A DNA stretch of 64,000 nucleotides, taken from positions 255,501 to 319,500 of the forward strand of contig JAPPCR010000005.1 of NCBI GenBank assembly GCA_028875725.1, written 5' to 3'. This document shows positions 24,321 through 36,084 of the stretch, piece after piece; the stretch's first letter is position 1; every line of letters starts with the position of its first letter. The position numbers and the translations under genes are program-made. This DNA is from Acidobacteriota bacterium (lineage in GTDB: Bacteria > Acidobacteriota > Thermoanaerobaculia > Multivoradales > Multivoraceae). The notes under the pieces were generated by a model. The model saw nothing but the letters and a program-made list of their open reading frames with translations. It did not search any database and was not told the origin of the DNA.

Positions 24321-25352
24321 CTACTTGCGGCGCAGACCCCAGAGGTCGTGAATGTGCACCAGGCCCTCAAGCCGGCCGTCGGCGTGGCAGGTGAACAGGG
24401 ACGTGATGCGGTGCCGCTCCATCGCCTCCAGGGCGACGGTGACCAGGGCGTCCGCGGGGATCGTCTTCGGCTCGGGCGTCATGTAGTGGCGAACCGAGCG
24501 GTCGAGAAAGGCGCCGCCGCCCGCGTCCGGCGCCGGCTCCGTGTTCAGCAACCGCCGCAGGTCGCCGTCGGAGATCACGCCGCAGAGCCTGCCCTCGCCG
24601 TCGAGAACCGCCGTGATGCCGAACGACTTCTCGGTCATCTCGAACAGCGCCTCGCGCAGGGACGCTTCGAGCCTCACGCAGGGCAGGCCGTCGCCGCGGT
24701 GCATGACCTGCTCCACGGTCATCAGGCGGCGGCCGAGTGCGCCGCCGGGATGGAGCGTCGCGAAGTCTTCCAGCGTGAAGCCGCGGGCTTCGAGCAGCGC
24801 CATCGCCAGCGCGTCGCCCAGGGCCAGGGTCGCGGTCGTCGAGGCGGTTGGGGCCAGGTTCAGGGGGCAGGCTTCCTGGTCGATCGCGGCCGAGAGGTGC
24901 AGGTCGGCGCGCTCGGCGATCGTGCTCCGGGCGGCGCCGGTGATCGCGATCAGGGGAACGCCGCGGCGATGCAGCACGTCGATCATCTTGAGGAGTTCTT
25001 CCGTGCCGCCGGACGACGACGCGGCCAGGACGACGTCGCCCGGCACGATCATGCCGAGATCGCCGTGGATCGCCTCGGCCGGGTGGATGAAGAGGGCCGG
25101 GGTCCCGGTCGAGGACAGGGTCGCCGCCACCTTCTTCATCACGTGGCCGCTCTTGCCCATGCCGGTGCAGACGACGCGGCCCCGGCAGTCGCGCATCCGC
25201 CGCACCGCCTCCGCGAAGTCCTCGCCGAGCTGGCCGATCAACCCCTGAATGGCGGCAGCCTCGATCTCCAGCACCTTGCGGGCGATCTCCAGGCTGCGGT
25301 CCGTGCCGGCCGCCTGGTCCGCGACCCCTTCGGCGATCTTCGACGCGGTCAA
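24321..25352 (-). CDS. kdsD: D-arabinose 5-phosphate isomerase
   Basis: 343 residues from a TTG at 25352 whose last two bases overlap the kdsA stop. SIS sugar-isomerase domain (GMGKSGHVMKKVAATLSSTGTP, HGDLGMI, SSSGGTEELL), then two CBS domains (VMHRGDGLPCV ... GVISDGDLRRLL; HYMTPEPKTI ... GLVHIHDLWGLRR). It converts ribulose 5-phosphate to arabinose 5-phosphate, the KdsA substrate. The length fits the KpsF/KdsD/GutQ family. The start is inferred, since no ATG occurs near the expected N-terminus. Confidence 0.92.
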   Translation of the reverse strand: MTASKIAEGVADQAAGTDRSLEIARKVLEIEAAAIQGLIGQLGEDFAEAVRRMRDCRGRVVCTGMGKSGHVMKKVAATLSSTGTPALFIHPAEAIHGDLGMIVPGDVVLAASSSGGTEELLKMIDVLHRRGVPLIAITGAARSTIAERADLHLSAAIDQEACPLNLAPTASTTATLALGDALAMALLEARGFTLEDFATLHPGGALGRRLMTVEQVMHRGDGLPCVRLEASLREALFEMTEKSFGITAVLDGEGRLCGVISDGDLRRLLNTEPAPDAGGGAFLDRSVRHYMTPEPKTIPADALVTVALEAMERHRITSLFTCHADGRLEGLVHIHDLWGLRRK

Positions 25353-26185
25353 ACCCAGGGGCCCTCGGCCGCCCGCGAACGGTGGATCTCGAGCGCGGAC
25401 AGCAGCAGGGGCTCGGCCCGCTGGAGCGGCAACTGCGTTTCCCGGTCGCAGCGCGCGCTGTCCGGGTCGGGGTGCACCTCCAGGTAGAGGCCGGCGGCGC
25501 CGGCGGCGATGGCGGCCCGCGTCAGGGGTTCGGCGAAACGGCGGTCGCCGCCGCTCTCCTTCTCCCGCGCCCCGGGAAGCTGCAGCGAGTGGGTCACGTC
25601 GTAGAGCACGGCGATCCCGTGCTCGGCCAGGATCCGGAAGCTCCGCATGTCGACGACCAGGTTGTGGTAGCCGAACGAGCTGCCGCGCTCGGTAACGGCG
25701 ACGCGGGCGTTGCCGGTCGCCCGCGCCTTGTCGACCGTCCTCGCCATGTCGGCGGGCGCCATGAACTGTCCCTTCTTGATCAGGAGGGCTCTGCCGGTGG
25801 CCGCGGCCTCGATCACCAGGTCGGTCTGCCGGCAGAGGAACGCCGGGATCTGGAGCACGTCGCAGACCTCGGCGGCGGCGCCGCACTGGCCCGGCTCGTG
25901 GACGTCGGTCAGCACCGGGAGGCCGGTGGCCGCCTTGACCTCCTCGAGCGCCTTGAGTCCATCCTCCAGTCCGGGACCCCGGAAGCTGTCGCCGGAGCTG
26001 CGGTTCGCCTTGTCGAAGGAGGACTTGAAGATCAGCGGCAGACCCAGACGATGGCTCATCGCCTGGAGTTCCTGGCCGAAGCCGACCAGCCAGTCGCGGC
26101 CCTCGATCACGCAGGGGCCGGCGATCACCGGCAGCGCGCCGCCGCCGAGCGCGACCCCCGGCGCGAGCTCGAAGCCGTCTGCCAA
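25349..26185 (-). CDS. kdsA: 3-deoxy-8-phosphooctulonate synthase
   Basis: 278 residues from a TTG at 26185 preceded by GAGG; the longer frame upstream runs through pyrG out of register. IAGPCVIEG, FKSSFDKANRSS, TDVHEPGQ, LCRQTDLV and IKKGQFMAP are the expected active-site segments. It condenses phosphoenolpyruvate with arabinose 5-phosphate to give Kdo-8-P. It lies 7 bp after the pyrG stop and is overlapped at its own stop by kdsD, so the genes are translationally linked. Confidence 0.95.
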   Translation of the reverse strand: MADGFELAPGVALGGGALPVIAGPCVIEGRDWLVGFGQELQAMSHRLGLPLIFKSSFDKANRSSGDSFRGPGLEDGLKALEEVKAATGLPVLTDVHEPGQCGAAAEVCDVLQIPAFLCRQTDLVIEAAATGRALLIKKGQFMAPADMARTVDKARATGNARVAVTERGSSFGYHNLVVDMRSFRILAEHGIAVLYDVTHSLQLPGAREKESGGDRRFAEPLTRAAIAAGAAGLYLEVHPDPDSARCDRETQLPLQRAEPLLLSALEIHRSRAAEGPWV

Positions 26186-26192
26186 GACGTCC

Positions 26193-28684
<2,492 letters not shown>

Positions 28685-28763
28685 TAACCGCGCGCCGCGC
28701 CGAGGGTCAAACCGCAGGCTGGGTGAGGACTACGCCGCAAGGCGGCGACGTTAGTCTCGCCGC

Positions 28764-29666
28764 GTGAGGAGAACGCTCTCAGGCGCACTCGCCGTCACGC
28801 TGCTCGCCATCGGGCTTGCGCAGCCGGGCTGCGTCAGCGCGCCGGCGCCGACCGGCGCGGCCGAGTGGATCTGGGCCGACGACGCCTCCGCCGCGCCGGG
28901 ACGGCCGGCGGCCTACGTGTTGCTGCGCGACTTCGAGCTCGACGCCGCGCCCGAAGCGGCGGCGCGTCTGTTCGTCGCGGCAGACCGCGAGTACGCGGTG
29001 CACCTGAACGGACACCAGATCGCCCGAGGCGCGTACCGGCGGGGCGAACCGATCGACGAGTACCAGGTCGCCCACCTGCTGCGCGAGGGACCGAATCGCC
29101 TGACGATCGAAGCGCGGACGCCCCATGGCGACGGCGGCGTGCTCGCCGGCATCGAGCTCGCGGACGCCTCGATGCCGGTGGTCACGGACGGCGACTGGCA
29201 GTTCACCGACGACTGGGATCCCCGCCTGGTCAAGGGAGAGATCCTCCTCGCGGACGCCCGCCCCACGCTTCGGCCCGTCCGGGTCTGGGGCCGGCCGCCG
29301 GTGGGCCGCTGGGGCCGCGTGAGCCGCGGTGACATGCAGAAGCCCGATCAGATCTGGCGCGCGGCCGGAGCCCGGCGCATCGTCCGCGTGACCGCCTCGC
29401 CGGGCCTCGAGACCGAGCCCGGATGGCGGTCGTCTCATCGGGTCGACTTCGGCCGGGAGGTCGCCGGGGTACTGGAACTCGACTTTCGACCGGCCGCTGC
29501 CGACGACCCCCACGAACTGCGCATCTGCCTGGCCGGCGATTGCGAGCGGCTACCCCTCGTGTTGACTCCGGGCAGGCCGGCGTGGCGCGATTCAGCCCCG
29601 CGCAGCTTCGACACGGTGATCGTCACCGGCGTGCCCGGGTTGCGGGCGGTCCGGGCGCGACGGTAG
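28764..29666 (+). CDS. Putative lipoprotein with rhamnosidase-like N-terminal fold
   Basis: 300 residues from GTG at 28764. A hydrophobic leader ends at Cys23 (LAQPGC, a weak lipobox). The body (EWIWADDASAAPGRPAAYVL ... AADREYAVHLNGHQIARGAY ... LTIEARTP) resembles the accessory beta-sandwich found at the N-terminus of alpha-L-rhamnosidases, but there is no catalytic barrel. It may be an orphan carbohydrate-binding or scaffold protein. I do not recognise a precise family. It converges on lolA. Confidence 0.55.
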   Translation: MRRTLSGALAVTLLAIGLAQPGCVSAPAPTGAAEWIWADDASAAPGRPAAYVLLRDFELDAAPEAAARLFVAADREYAVHLNGHQIARGAYRRGEPIDEYQVAHLLREGPNRLTIEARTPHGDGGVLAGIELADASMPVVTDGDWQFTDDWDPRLVKGEILLADARPTLRPVRVWGRPPVGRWGRVSRGDMQKPDQIWRAAGARRIVRVTASPGLETEPGWRSSHRVDFGREVAGVLELDFRPAAADDPHELRICLAGDCERLPLVLTPGRPAWRDSAPRSFDTVIVTGVPGLRAVRARR

Positions 29667-29684
29667 GCGGCAGCCGGCGACCTT

Positions 29685-30350
29685 CTACGGTTCTTCCCAA
29701 TCGATGCCCGCCGGCGGTTCGAAGCGGCCGGACGGCGCGCCGGAGCGGTAGTCGCCGACCTGGAAGCGGTTCTCGTTGCGCTGGGCGTCGTAGTAGGTCA
29801 GTTCGCGCAACCGCTGGTCCCCGGCGTCGATCACCACCTGCACTTCCACCACGTCCTCGCTCGGCTCGAGCGGCCGCAGGAAGAGGCGCAGGCGGTTCCC
29901 TTCCGCCGTGTCCAGCTCCGCCTCGTAACGTTCCCTGAGGTCGCTGGTCGTCAGCAGGAAGAAGTCGAGACCGGGCGCGGGCTGTTCCGAGAGGTCGTAG
30001 CGCTGGCCGACCGTCTCGCCGGGATTCCAGTGGTGGACCGTGCGTCCGCAGAGCAGAAACGCCTTCTCGAACGGCGGGAAGTAGTCCCAGCGCAAGCAGC
30101 CGGGGAGGTCGATGGCGAGGCTGCCGCGCTCGGTTTCCCCGTCCTCGGGCGCGAAGCCGAAGGGGACGAAGGTCTGCACGAAGCCCGCCGACAGGGGGCC
30201 CGAACTCTGAAGCGCCCCGCGGAAGTCGTCGAGGACCTGCCACGGGTCAGCGGCGGCGGGCGCCGCGGCCGCGCCGAAGCCGACCGCGGTGGCGACGACG
30301 GTCGCCAGCGCAGCAGCCCGGACCGGTAACTTCACTGCTCGCCGGGCCAC
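29685..30350 (-). CDS. lolA: Outer-membrane lipoprotein carrier protein LolA-like
   Basis: 221 residues from GTG at 30350; a GTG at 30335 (VKLPVRAAAL) gives a more typical signal peptide. After the leader (ending PAAADP) comes a LolA-type half-barrel: LSAGFVQTF, GSLAIDLPGCLRWDY, LCGRTVHHWNPG. By family it ferries lipoproteins across the periplasm from LolCDE to LolB. No other lol gene is in the window. The start region lies in a 20-bp tandem repeat. Confidence 0.8.
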   Translation of the reverse strand: MARRAVKLPVRAAALATVVATAVGFGAAAAPAAADPWQVLDDFRGALQSSGPLSAGFVQTFVPFGFAPEDGETERGSLAIDLPGCLRWDYFPPFEKAFLLCGRTVHHWNPGETVGQRYDLSEQPAPGLDFFLLTTSDLRERYEAELDTAEGNRLRLFLRPLEPSEDVVEVQVVIDAGDQRLRELTYYDAQRNENRFQVGDYRSGAPSGRFEPPAGIDWEEP

Positions 30351-30411
30351 ATCACCGCTCGCCCGGCCGCATCATTGGTCGCCGGACGACATCAGCGACT
30401 GCCCAATCTCA

Positions 30412-30414
<3 letters not shown>
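30335..30414. repeat. Four degenerate 20-bp tandem repeats between purH and lolA
   Basis: The pentamer CATCA recurs at exact 20-bp spacing (30350, 30370, 30390, 30410), each preceded by a related GCTCGCC(C/G)GGCC-type segment. The first unit overlaps the lolA start and the last contains the purH stop. Period 20 is not a multiple of three, so only the gap can expand freely. Confidence 0.7.
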
Positions 30415-32025
<1,611 letters not shown>

Positions 32026-32129
32026 CGGCGTCGGCGCAGCGTAGCACGCAGGATCCGCTGCCTTGCCCATTGCGCTTCCACGGCGCAAGCTGCTAGAAAC
32101 CGTCTCCATCGTGCGGCCCGCGCGACGCT

Positions 32130-32205
32130 GCCCAGGTAGCTCAGTTGGTAGAGCACCTGACTGAAAATCAGGGTGTCGGTGGTTCGAATCCGCCCCTGGG
32201 CACCA
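32130..32205 (+). tRNA. tRNA-Phe (GAA), CCA encoded
   Basis: Acceptor GCCCAGG/CCTGGGC, discriminator A, CCA at 32203-32205, D arm GCTCAGTTGGTAGAGC, anticodon stem CCTGA/TCAGG with loop CTGAAAA giving anticodon GAA, T loop TTCGAAT. All arms pair. It is divergent from purH. Confidence 0.97.
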
Positions 32206-32389
32206 CGTCCGCGACCCGGTCAAGGCCCCCATTTCGGACTGCCGGTGCGGAGGATTCGGAGAATCCGCAGGTATTCCGCAGTGGCTTCCGGAGCGCTGGA
32301 ACCGGGCTCCGGGAGCGGCAAGTAACAGCAATGCAAACACTTACGGCCGGACCGAGCCGCCTGGCCCGCTGCCGGAGAGAAACACCGTC
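32206..32389 (+). other. Gene-free stretch with two hairpins after tRNA-Phe
   Basis: No coding region. Contains GGATTC-GGA-GAATCC (32252-32266), which may end the tRNA-Phe transcript, and CCGGAGC (32288-32294) pairing with GCTCCGG (32306-32312). Neither is followed by a T-run. Nothing else recognised. Confidence 0.5.
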
Positions 32390-32419
32390 TTGACACACCC
32401 TTCACACGGCCTGTACGTT
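32390..32419 (+). promoter_or_regulatory. Sigma-70 type promoter of the large RNA
   Basis: Perfect -35 box TTGACA at 32390-32395, 18-bp spacer, -10-like TACGTT at 32414-32419. The predicted start falls at about 32426-32427, precisely where the RNA's terminal helix begins. The -10 match is only three of six, so the -35 and the position carry the argument. Confidence 0.65.
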
Positions 32420-32426
32420 GTTTCGC

Positions 32427-33046
32427 GGATAGGGACTGTGACCAAGAATCGCATCCTGATCCACCGGTCCTGAGACGCGACCTTCGGATCGGAGCCTGAG
32501 AAGGGCGAAAGTCACGTTCGCGTGGTGGGCGCTCCATCGAAGGCGAAGGTAGGAGGGTCAAGGCTCGGACGCCGGGCTCGGCGGCAGGAGCCGCTGGGAG
32601 TTGGGAGACTCGGAGGCGCAAGCCAACGGGAAACCGGATTCCGAAAAGCTCCAGCCATCGAGTGGCTCCCGTGGCCGACAGTCTTTCCGGGAGCGGCACC
32701 GAAGGGCGAAAGCCCGCCGGAGACGTTACTGGGAAGGCGGCTTCAGGGAAGCGGACGGCCGGAAAGTTGCCCGGCAGCAACGGAACGGCCGACCGGCAAC
32801 TGAAGCGCCTCGTCGGCAGGCCCTACGGGGGCTTCGTCGTGAGACCCGACCAGTCGAGCGACGGAGTGCCCCGCAGGCGTCAGGTCGGCAGAGGCCAGGC
32901 TTCGGCGAGTCCCCGGCTGGTGGTGCGCTCGCGCTCCAAGACCCATGCCCGCCAAGCTGTAGAGGTCTGAGAGATGCGAACGGTGGGGTGAGAGGCTGAG
33001 GTCGATTCGGGTGAGATTCCTGAAGCGGTCCCTATCCTCTTTTTTT
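32427..33046 (+). ncRNA. Candidate large structured non-coding RNA, about 620 nt, unknown family
   Basis: The first ten bases GGATAGGGAC (32427-32436) pair perfectly with GTCCCTATCC (33028-33037), followed by a run of seven Ts (33040-33046), i.e. a closing helix plus terminator. A nested long-range helix pairs TCGCATC (32449-32455) with GATGCGA (32973-32979). Local hairpins include GCGGC-AGGA-GCCGC (32581-32594), GGGC-GAAA-GCCC (32704-32715), and a two-tier stem GGCCG/CGGCC (32757/32786) enclosing GTTGC/GCAAC with purine internal loops. All six frames look non-coding. I looked for RNase P, tmRNA, 6S and SRP signatures and did not find them. A -35 box lies at the right distance upstream. Confidence 0.75.
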
Positions 33047-33320
33047 GCCCGGCGGAAACCTAGCACGGTACGCCCGTAAGTGCAACCCCGCCAGTAACTT
33101 ACAGGTCATTGCGCCGGACCCGGGGTGCGAACGCACCCCCAAAATGGGAGGGTCCCGGCGGTCAGACACCGGTCAGCCAAGCGTCACGCGTCGGACGGAA
33201 TGCTCCGAACGTAGTGTCCTTTAGAGTTATCGAAAACTCGGGGTCCGGTCCCGCGCTCGCGGCGGCCGGCCTCCCGGCGCAGGGAACATCCGCCCCACGT
33301 AGCAGTCGAGAAGCCAGCCC
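33047..33320 (+). other. Structured leader region before the CadC-like gene
   Basis: No coding region. Contains GTAAGT/ACTTAC (33076-33102), then GCCGGACCC (33113-33121) pairing with GGGT-c-CCGGC (33150-33159) and enclosing the perfect hairpin GGGGTGCG-AA-CGCACCCC (33122-33139). It could be the 5' leader of the downstream regulator or a separate small RNA. No ribosome-binding site is evident before the ATG at 33321. Confidence 0.5.
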
Positions 33321-34334
33321 ATGCAGCGCGGTAACGGCACGTCGCAAGAGGCAGCGTCCAGGCGCGGCAGGCGCCGACGCAGCGCCAGAGGCCAGCCGCG
33401 CCGGCTGCGTTTCGGCAACTTCGAGTTCGATCCCGAGACGCTCGAACTGCACAGCGCCAGGGAGTCGATTCGGCTCCAGCCGCAGCCGGCCAAGCTGCTT
33501 CGCCTGCTGATCGCCAGCCGCGGCGCCGTCGTGTCGCGCGCGGCGGTTCGGCGGCACCTCTGGCCCGACGAGATCCACGTCGAGTTCGACCAGAGCATGA
33601 ATTCCTGCGTCAAACGCATTCGGGTAGCGCTCGGGGATAGCGCGGAGGCTCCCCGCTATATCGAGACGCTTCCGCGGATCGGTTATCGATTCCTGCAGCC
33701 CGTGATGGAGGTTCGGGAAGGTGATCCGCGGCTGCCGGCTCGGCGGGACGCGCCGACCGCCCCGAAACCCCGCCCGCGGTCTCGACGGATCGCGGCTGCA
33801 GTGCTCGCAGCGGTGGGCGCGGCCCTCGGAATCGTCCTCACGGTCCTGATCTGGCATGCCCTGGACTCCCGGCCCGGCACCGCCGACGGGCCGCCGCGCC
33901 AGGTACTTGCGGTCCTGCCCTTCGCCGCCCTCGAGAACTGGACCGGGGCCGAGCCCTTCCGCCAGGCCCTGGCCCAGGAACTCATCACCTCACTCGCCCG
34001 CCACCGCTCGCAGAACCTCGCGGTCGTGGCCCAGGACGCCGGGCCCGACGTGGATACCGGCGCGGCGGTGCCCGGTGTCCATGCCGACTTCGTCCTCGAC
34101 GGCCGCGTTCAGCGCGAGCAGGGCACGCTCCGGGTGTGGGCGCGCCTGCTGCTCGCGAAGGACGGCACCGTGCTGTGGACCGAGGCCTACGACGGCGCGG
34201 AGGACGAGATCCTCGTCTTCCAGACCGAAGTGAGCGCCCGGATCGGCGACGCCGTGCTCGGGCGGTTGGCGCAGCTCGTCGAGGAATCCCCGGCGCCGCA
34301 GCTAGCTCCGCCAGGAGCCGGGGCGGCCGGGTAA
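33321..34334 (+). CDS. CadC/ToxR-like membrane-anchored winged-helix regulator
   Basis: 337 residues. A basic N-terminus precedes an OmpR-type winged helix (about 28-128: LRFGNFEFDPETLEL, LLRLLIASRGAVVSR, SMNSCVKRIRVALGD, YIETLPRIGYRF). Then comes a basic linker, one membrane helix (about 152-175) and a periplasmic domain starting VLAVLPFAALENWTG with a FlgO/TolB-like N-terminal fold. Such one-component regulators sense envelope or periplasmic cues and bind DNA directly. It converges on aat, and the two 3' ends overlap by 33 bp. Target genes unknown. Confidence 0.85.
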   Translation: MQRGNGTSQEAASRRGRRRRSARGQPRRLRFGNFEFDPETLELHSARESIRLQPQPAKLLRLLIASRGAVVSRAAVRRHLWPDEIHVEFDQSMNSCVKRIRVALGDSAEAPRYIETLPRIGYRFLQPVMEVREGDPRLPARRDAPTAPKPRPRSRRIAAAVLAAVGAALGIVLTVLIWHALDSRPGTADGPPRQVLAVLPFAALENWTGAEPFRQALAQELITSLARHRSQNLAVVAQDAGPDVDTGAAVPGVHADFVLDGRVQREQGTLRVWARLLLAKDGTVLWTEAYDGAEDEILVFQTEVSARIGDAVLGRLAQLVEESPAPQLAPPGAGAAG

Positions 34335-34997
34335 CGCGACGGCGGCCGCCAGTTCATCCAGGAAGCGCGTTCGCGCGACCTCCTCGGCTCCGAAGCGCAG
34401 GAGATGCTCGGTGACCTGCTGGCAATCGATGAAGGCGAAATCCCAGCTCCGCAAACGGTCGACAAGGTGAACCAGGGCGACCTTGGACGCGTTCGAACGC
34501 CGCGTGAACATCGACTCGCCGAAGAACGCGCCGCCGACGGCGACCCCGTACAGGCCGCCGGCCAGCTCGCCGTCCGCGACACACTCGACCGAGTGCGCGA
34601 ACCCCCTGCGGTGCAGGCGATCGAACGCATCGATCAGAGGCTCCGTGATCCAGGTGCCCGGCCTGCCCGAACGATCCTCCGCGCAGGCGGTCATGACCTC
34701 ACGAAAGCGCGTGTCGACCGTGACCTCGAAGCGACCGTGCCGCAGTTCCTTGCGGAGGCTCCGCGAAACCCGGAACCGCTCCGGATAGAGCACCAGCCGC
34801 GGGTCGGGCGAGAACCAGAGCATGGGTCCGTCGACGCCCAGGAGCGGCCAGGAGAAGATGCCCGCCGTGTACGCCGCCAGCAGGCGCTCCGGTTCGAGGT
34901 CGCCGCCCACCGCCAGCAGGCCGCCCGGATCCGCCAGCTCCGGAGGCGGGAAATCCAGGCTCTGCTCGTCGAGCAGGAAGGGGCCCGGCCGGTTCAT
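34302..34997 (-). CDS. aat: Leucyl/phenylalanyl-tRNA--protein transferase
   Basis: 231 residues. PPPELADPGGLLAVGGDLEPERLLAAYTAGIFSW near the N-terminus, WFSPDPR, TWITEPLIDAF and GGLYGVAVGGAFFGESMF are signature segments. It adds Leu or Phe to N-termini with basic residues, marking proteins for ClpS/ClpAP in the N-degron pathway. It is followed by ychF 10 bp upstream on the same strand. The 3' end overlaps the opposing regulator gene. Confidence 0.96.
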   Translation of the reverse strand: MNRPGPFLLDEQSLDFPPPELADPGGLLAVGGDLEPERLLAAYTAGIFSWPLLGVDGPMLWFSPDPRLVLYPERFRVSRSLRKELRHGRFEVTVDTRFREVMTACAEDRSGRPGTWITEPLIDAFDRLHRRGFAHSVECVADGELAGGLYGVAVGGAFFGESMFTRRSNASKVALVHLVDRLRSWDFAFIDCQQVTEHLLRFGAEEVARTRFLDELAAAVALPGRPGSWRS

Positions 34998-35007
34998 CGC
35001 CGGCAGC

Positions 35008-36072
35008 TCATACGTTGAACCGGAAGTGAACGACCTCGCCGTCCCGCACCGGGTAGCCCCGGCCCTCCAGACGCAATGTTCCGCGGTCCCGGCAGGCGGC
35101 CATCGAGCCAGCGTCGATCAGCTCCCGCCAGTCGACGACCTCGGCGCGGATGAAGCCGCGTTCGATGTCCGAGTGAACGGCCCCCGCCGCGGTTCCGGCC
35201 GTGTCGCCGCGGCGAATGGTCCAGGCACGCACCTCGTCCTCGCCGACGGTGAAGAAGGAAATCAGCCCCAGGAGGCGGTAGCCCGCCCTCACCACGCGCA
35301 CCGCGCTGGGCTCGTCCAGGCCCGCTTCGGCCAGAAAGGCGCCGCGGTCCTCCGGCTCGAGGCGCGAGATCTCCTCTTCGAGGGCAGCGCTGACGCTCAA
35401 CCCGTCGGCTCCGGGCGGAAGCTCGAGACCGGTGATTGCGTCCCGGTCGCCCGCGACCTCCTCGTCGACATTCAGGACGACCAGCATCGGCTTCAGGGAC
35501 AGCAGTCCGTAGCCCCGCAACTGCTTCTCTTCATCGTCGCCGAACTCCATCGACCGCAGCGACGTCTCTGCTTCGAGCGCGGGAAGAACACGCTCGGACA
35601 ATAGTGCGCGCTCGCGCTTCTCCCGGTCGGTGAGGCCCCGCTTCTCGGCCTGGACCAGGCGCTCGAGCCGGCGCTCGACCAGCTCGTAGTCCGCGAGGAT
35701 CAGCTCCAGGTCGACCGCGGCGACGTCGCGCGCCGGGTCGACGCCGCCGGCCGGGTGGACGAGTTCCGGATCCTCGAACGCGCGCACGACGTGAACGAGG
35801 GCGTCCATCATCCGCAACTCGGCCAGGTCGAGGGTCTCGCCCCGGCCGCGGTCGATGCCCGGGACGTCCACGAACCGCACCTGCGCCGGCACGTAGCGCC
35901 GCGGGCTGTAGAGCTCGCGGAGCCTCTCCAGGCGCGGATCGTCGACGTGCGCGACGCCGACGTTCGTCGTCCTGGACGCCTTGAACTTCGCGGTCTCCTG
36001 ACGCGAGGCCGTCAGCGCGTTGAAGAGCGCCGTCTTGCCCGCCTTCGGCAGGCCGAGGATGCCGAGCTGCAT
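35008..36072 (-). CDS. ychF: YchF/OLA1-family P-loop NTPase
   Basis: 354 residues. G1 motif GLPKAGKTALFNALT (usual GLPNVGKS, here a variant that still fits GxxxxGKT), G3 DVPG, and the relaxed G4 region LNVDEE typical of this ATP-preferring family. Helical middle domain, then C-terminal TGS domain ending DGEVVHFRFNV. Members bind the ribosome and act in translation and stress responses. Same strand as aat, 10 bp from it. Confidence 0.93.
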   Translation of the reverse strand: MQLGILGLPKAGKTALFNALTASRQETAKFKASRTTNVGVAHVDDPRLERLRELYSPRRYVPAQVRFVDVPGIDRGRGETLDLAELRMMDALVHVVRAFEDPELVHPAGGVDPARDVAAVDLELILADYELVERRLERLVQAEKRGLTDREKRERALLSERVLPALEAETSLRSMEFGDDEEKQLRGYGLLSLKPMLVVLNVDEEVAGDRDAITGLELPPGADGLSVSAALEEEISRLEPEDRGAFLAEAGLDEPSAVRVVRAGYRLLGLISFFTVGEDEVRAWTIRRGDTAGTAAGAVHSDIERGFIRAEVVDWRELIDAGSMAACRDRGTLRLEGRGYPVRDGEVVHFRFNV

Positions 36073-36084
36073 CCGGAGCGCCTT

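Noticed and set aside
32427..33046. Large RNA as RNase P RNA, tmRNA, 6S RNA or a group II intron
   Set aside because: No GAGGAAAGUC or ACAGAA core pair of RNase P, no tRNA-like end or tag ORF of tmRNA, far too long for 6S, and no GUGYG start, recognisable domain V or reverse transcriptase for an intron.
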